DNA of 64,000 bases. It comes from Wenyingzhuangia gilva. GTDB taxonomy: Bacteria > Bacteroidota > Bacteroidia > Flavobacteriales > Flavobacteriaceae. Numbering within the stretch: position 1 is the stretch's first letter; the number at the start of each line of letters is the position of its first letter. The translations under genes were made by a program, and so were the position numbers. The DNA is taken from contig NZ_JAUMIT010000007.1 in assembly GCF_030519655.1 (NCBI RefSeq), positions 62,001 through 126,000 of the forward strand, given 5' to 3'. Below the pieces are notes generated by a model, which did not search any database, was not told the DNA's origin, and saw only the letters and a list, made by a program, of their open reading frames with translations. Positions 63,317 through 64,000 of this stretch are shown in pieces.

Positions 63317-64000
63317 TTATGCTGAAAATTGTTCTTTAAAATTCAATATAAAATCATTGATGTATTTTTTAGTTTTATCTGCTTTTCTCACCACCAAATA
63401 ATGGGTTCTTTTTAAGCCTTTATTTCCAATTGTTTTAAAAACAATATCTTCAGGAATCTTAAATAATTTTAAAGCCCATAAAGGCATACAAGTAATTCCA
63501 ATATTGGCTTCAATCATTTCTAAAGCGACTTGGGTTAAAGGAACTGCTGATATTTTTAAAGGCATTACATTGTTTGGTTTTAACCATTGTTGATAAACAG
63601 AAACAGTTTCTAAAGGATAAGAATGTATGATTAAATGTTCTTGAGAAAAATCTTTGGCAACAATTTTCTTTTGTTTACTTAAAGGATGTTCTTTATGCAT
63701 AATAGCTAAAATCTCATCTTCAAAAAAAGGTATACAAAACAAAGAATTATCTTCTGGTTTTAACGTAACAATGGCAATATCAATTTCATTAGAAAGTATT
63801 TTCTGAATAGGATGGTGTGTCGCTTCTAAATTTAAATCAACTTGTATCTCTGGATACAACACGCCCATTCTCTGAATAAAGCTAGGCAATCCGTGATAAA
63901 AAGAATAACATTCTGTACTCACCTTAATGGTTCCGGTAGAGCCTGCTTGTATCTTTTTAATATCATTCAATCCTTTTTCAATACTGCTCAACACGGTATT
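63317..64000 (-). CDS. LysR-family regulator, 5' part beyond the window
   Basis: The frame is open to the right edge, so the N-terminal DNA-binding domain lies outside the window; the GTG at 63994 is not the true start. The visible about 228 residues form the LysR substrate-binding domain: IKVSTECYSFYHGLPSFIQRMGVLYPEIQVDL, then EIDIAIVTLKPEDNSL, the hinge, and EANIGITCMPLWALKLF. Regulated genes are unknown; the upstream divergent neighbour is not visible. Confidence 0.9.
   Translation of the reverse strand, partial: NTVLSSIEKGLNDIKKIQAGSTGTIKVSTECYSFYHGLPSFIQRMGVLYPEIQVDLNLEATHHPIQKILSNEIDIAIVTLKPEDNSLFCIPFFEDEILAIMHKEHPLSKQKKIVAKDFSQEHLIIHSYPLETVSVYQQWLKPNNVMPLKISAVPLTQVALEMIEANIGITCMPLWALKLFKIPEDIVFKTIGNKGLKRTHYLVVRKADKTKKYINDFILNFKEQFSA

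Overview
The window is AT-rich chromosomal DNA from a member of the Bacteroidota, most likely a Flavobacteriaceae (probably marine). The signs are a type IX secretion sorting tail, a TonB receptor with a carboxypeptidase-like regulatory domain, a DUF4251 lipoprotein, a DUF6266 protein, a GH97 glycosidase, a VirE-N/BT4734-type protein, and several TAnnTTTG-like -7 boxes in place of E. coli-type promoters. I saw no rRNA, tRNA, CRISPR array or intact insertion sequence.

Layout. 1-2.5 kb is a very AT-rich accessory patch. It holds a reverse transcriptase running off the left edge, preceded by a 215-nt untranslated leader closed by a perfect 10-bp inverted repeat (a layout like retron or DRT RNAs). 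A divergent VirE-N/primase-C-type protein and a 39-aa zinc-ribbon gene follow. 2.9-9.8 kb holds a secreted glucose/sorbosone dehydrogenase-like protein, a dipeptidyl peptidase IV, a one-domain DEAD-box protein and a small membrane protein. 10-15.3 kb holds an AraC regulator, an unknown protein, a pirin, a GDSL esterase, an NAD(P)-binding protein and a DUF4251 lipoprotein.

15.4-24 kb is a sucrose-type locus: GH13_18 phosphorylase, PfkB fructokinase, SLC45-like transporter and a SusD-less TonB receptor, facing a LacI regulator and a HAD phosphatase across a region with two LacI-type palindromes 21 bp apart. 24-28 kb holds an EF-hand protein and a TetR-led redox operon (nitroreductase, enone/quinone reductase, iron alcohol dehydrogenase).

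28.1-33.8 kb is a second accessory region: tandem repeats, DUF6266 protein, a palindromic MITE-like repeat, an excisionase-like HTH protein, an HsdM relic, a coupled MazG-like/nuclease-helicase pair, a second relic, and a long array of hairpin repeats.

33.9-64 kb is ordinary core genome: a regulated RND efflux operon; an NtrC-like regulator lacking its HTH; a NatAB-type ABC exporter; a MarR-led fatty-acid beta-oxidation operon; YchJ-like protein, TypA, metallophosphoesterase; aroB, a DUF1801 protein and recQ; modBC without modA; a GH97 glycosidase; and a LysR gene cut by the right edge.

The two best candidates for something undescribed are the reverse transcriptase with its repeat-bounded leader (1-1342) and the MazG-like/nuclease-helicase pair sitting between restriction-modification debris (30286-32773). 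Neither function is shown by sequence alone.
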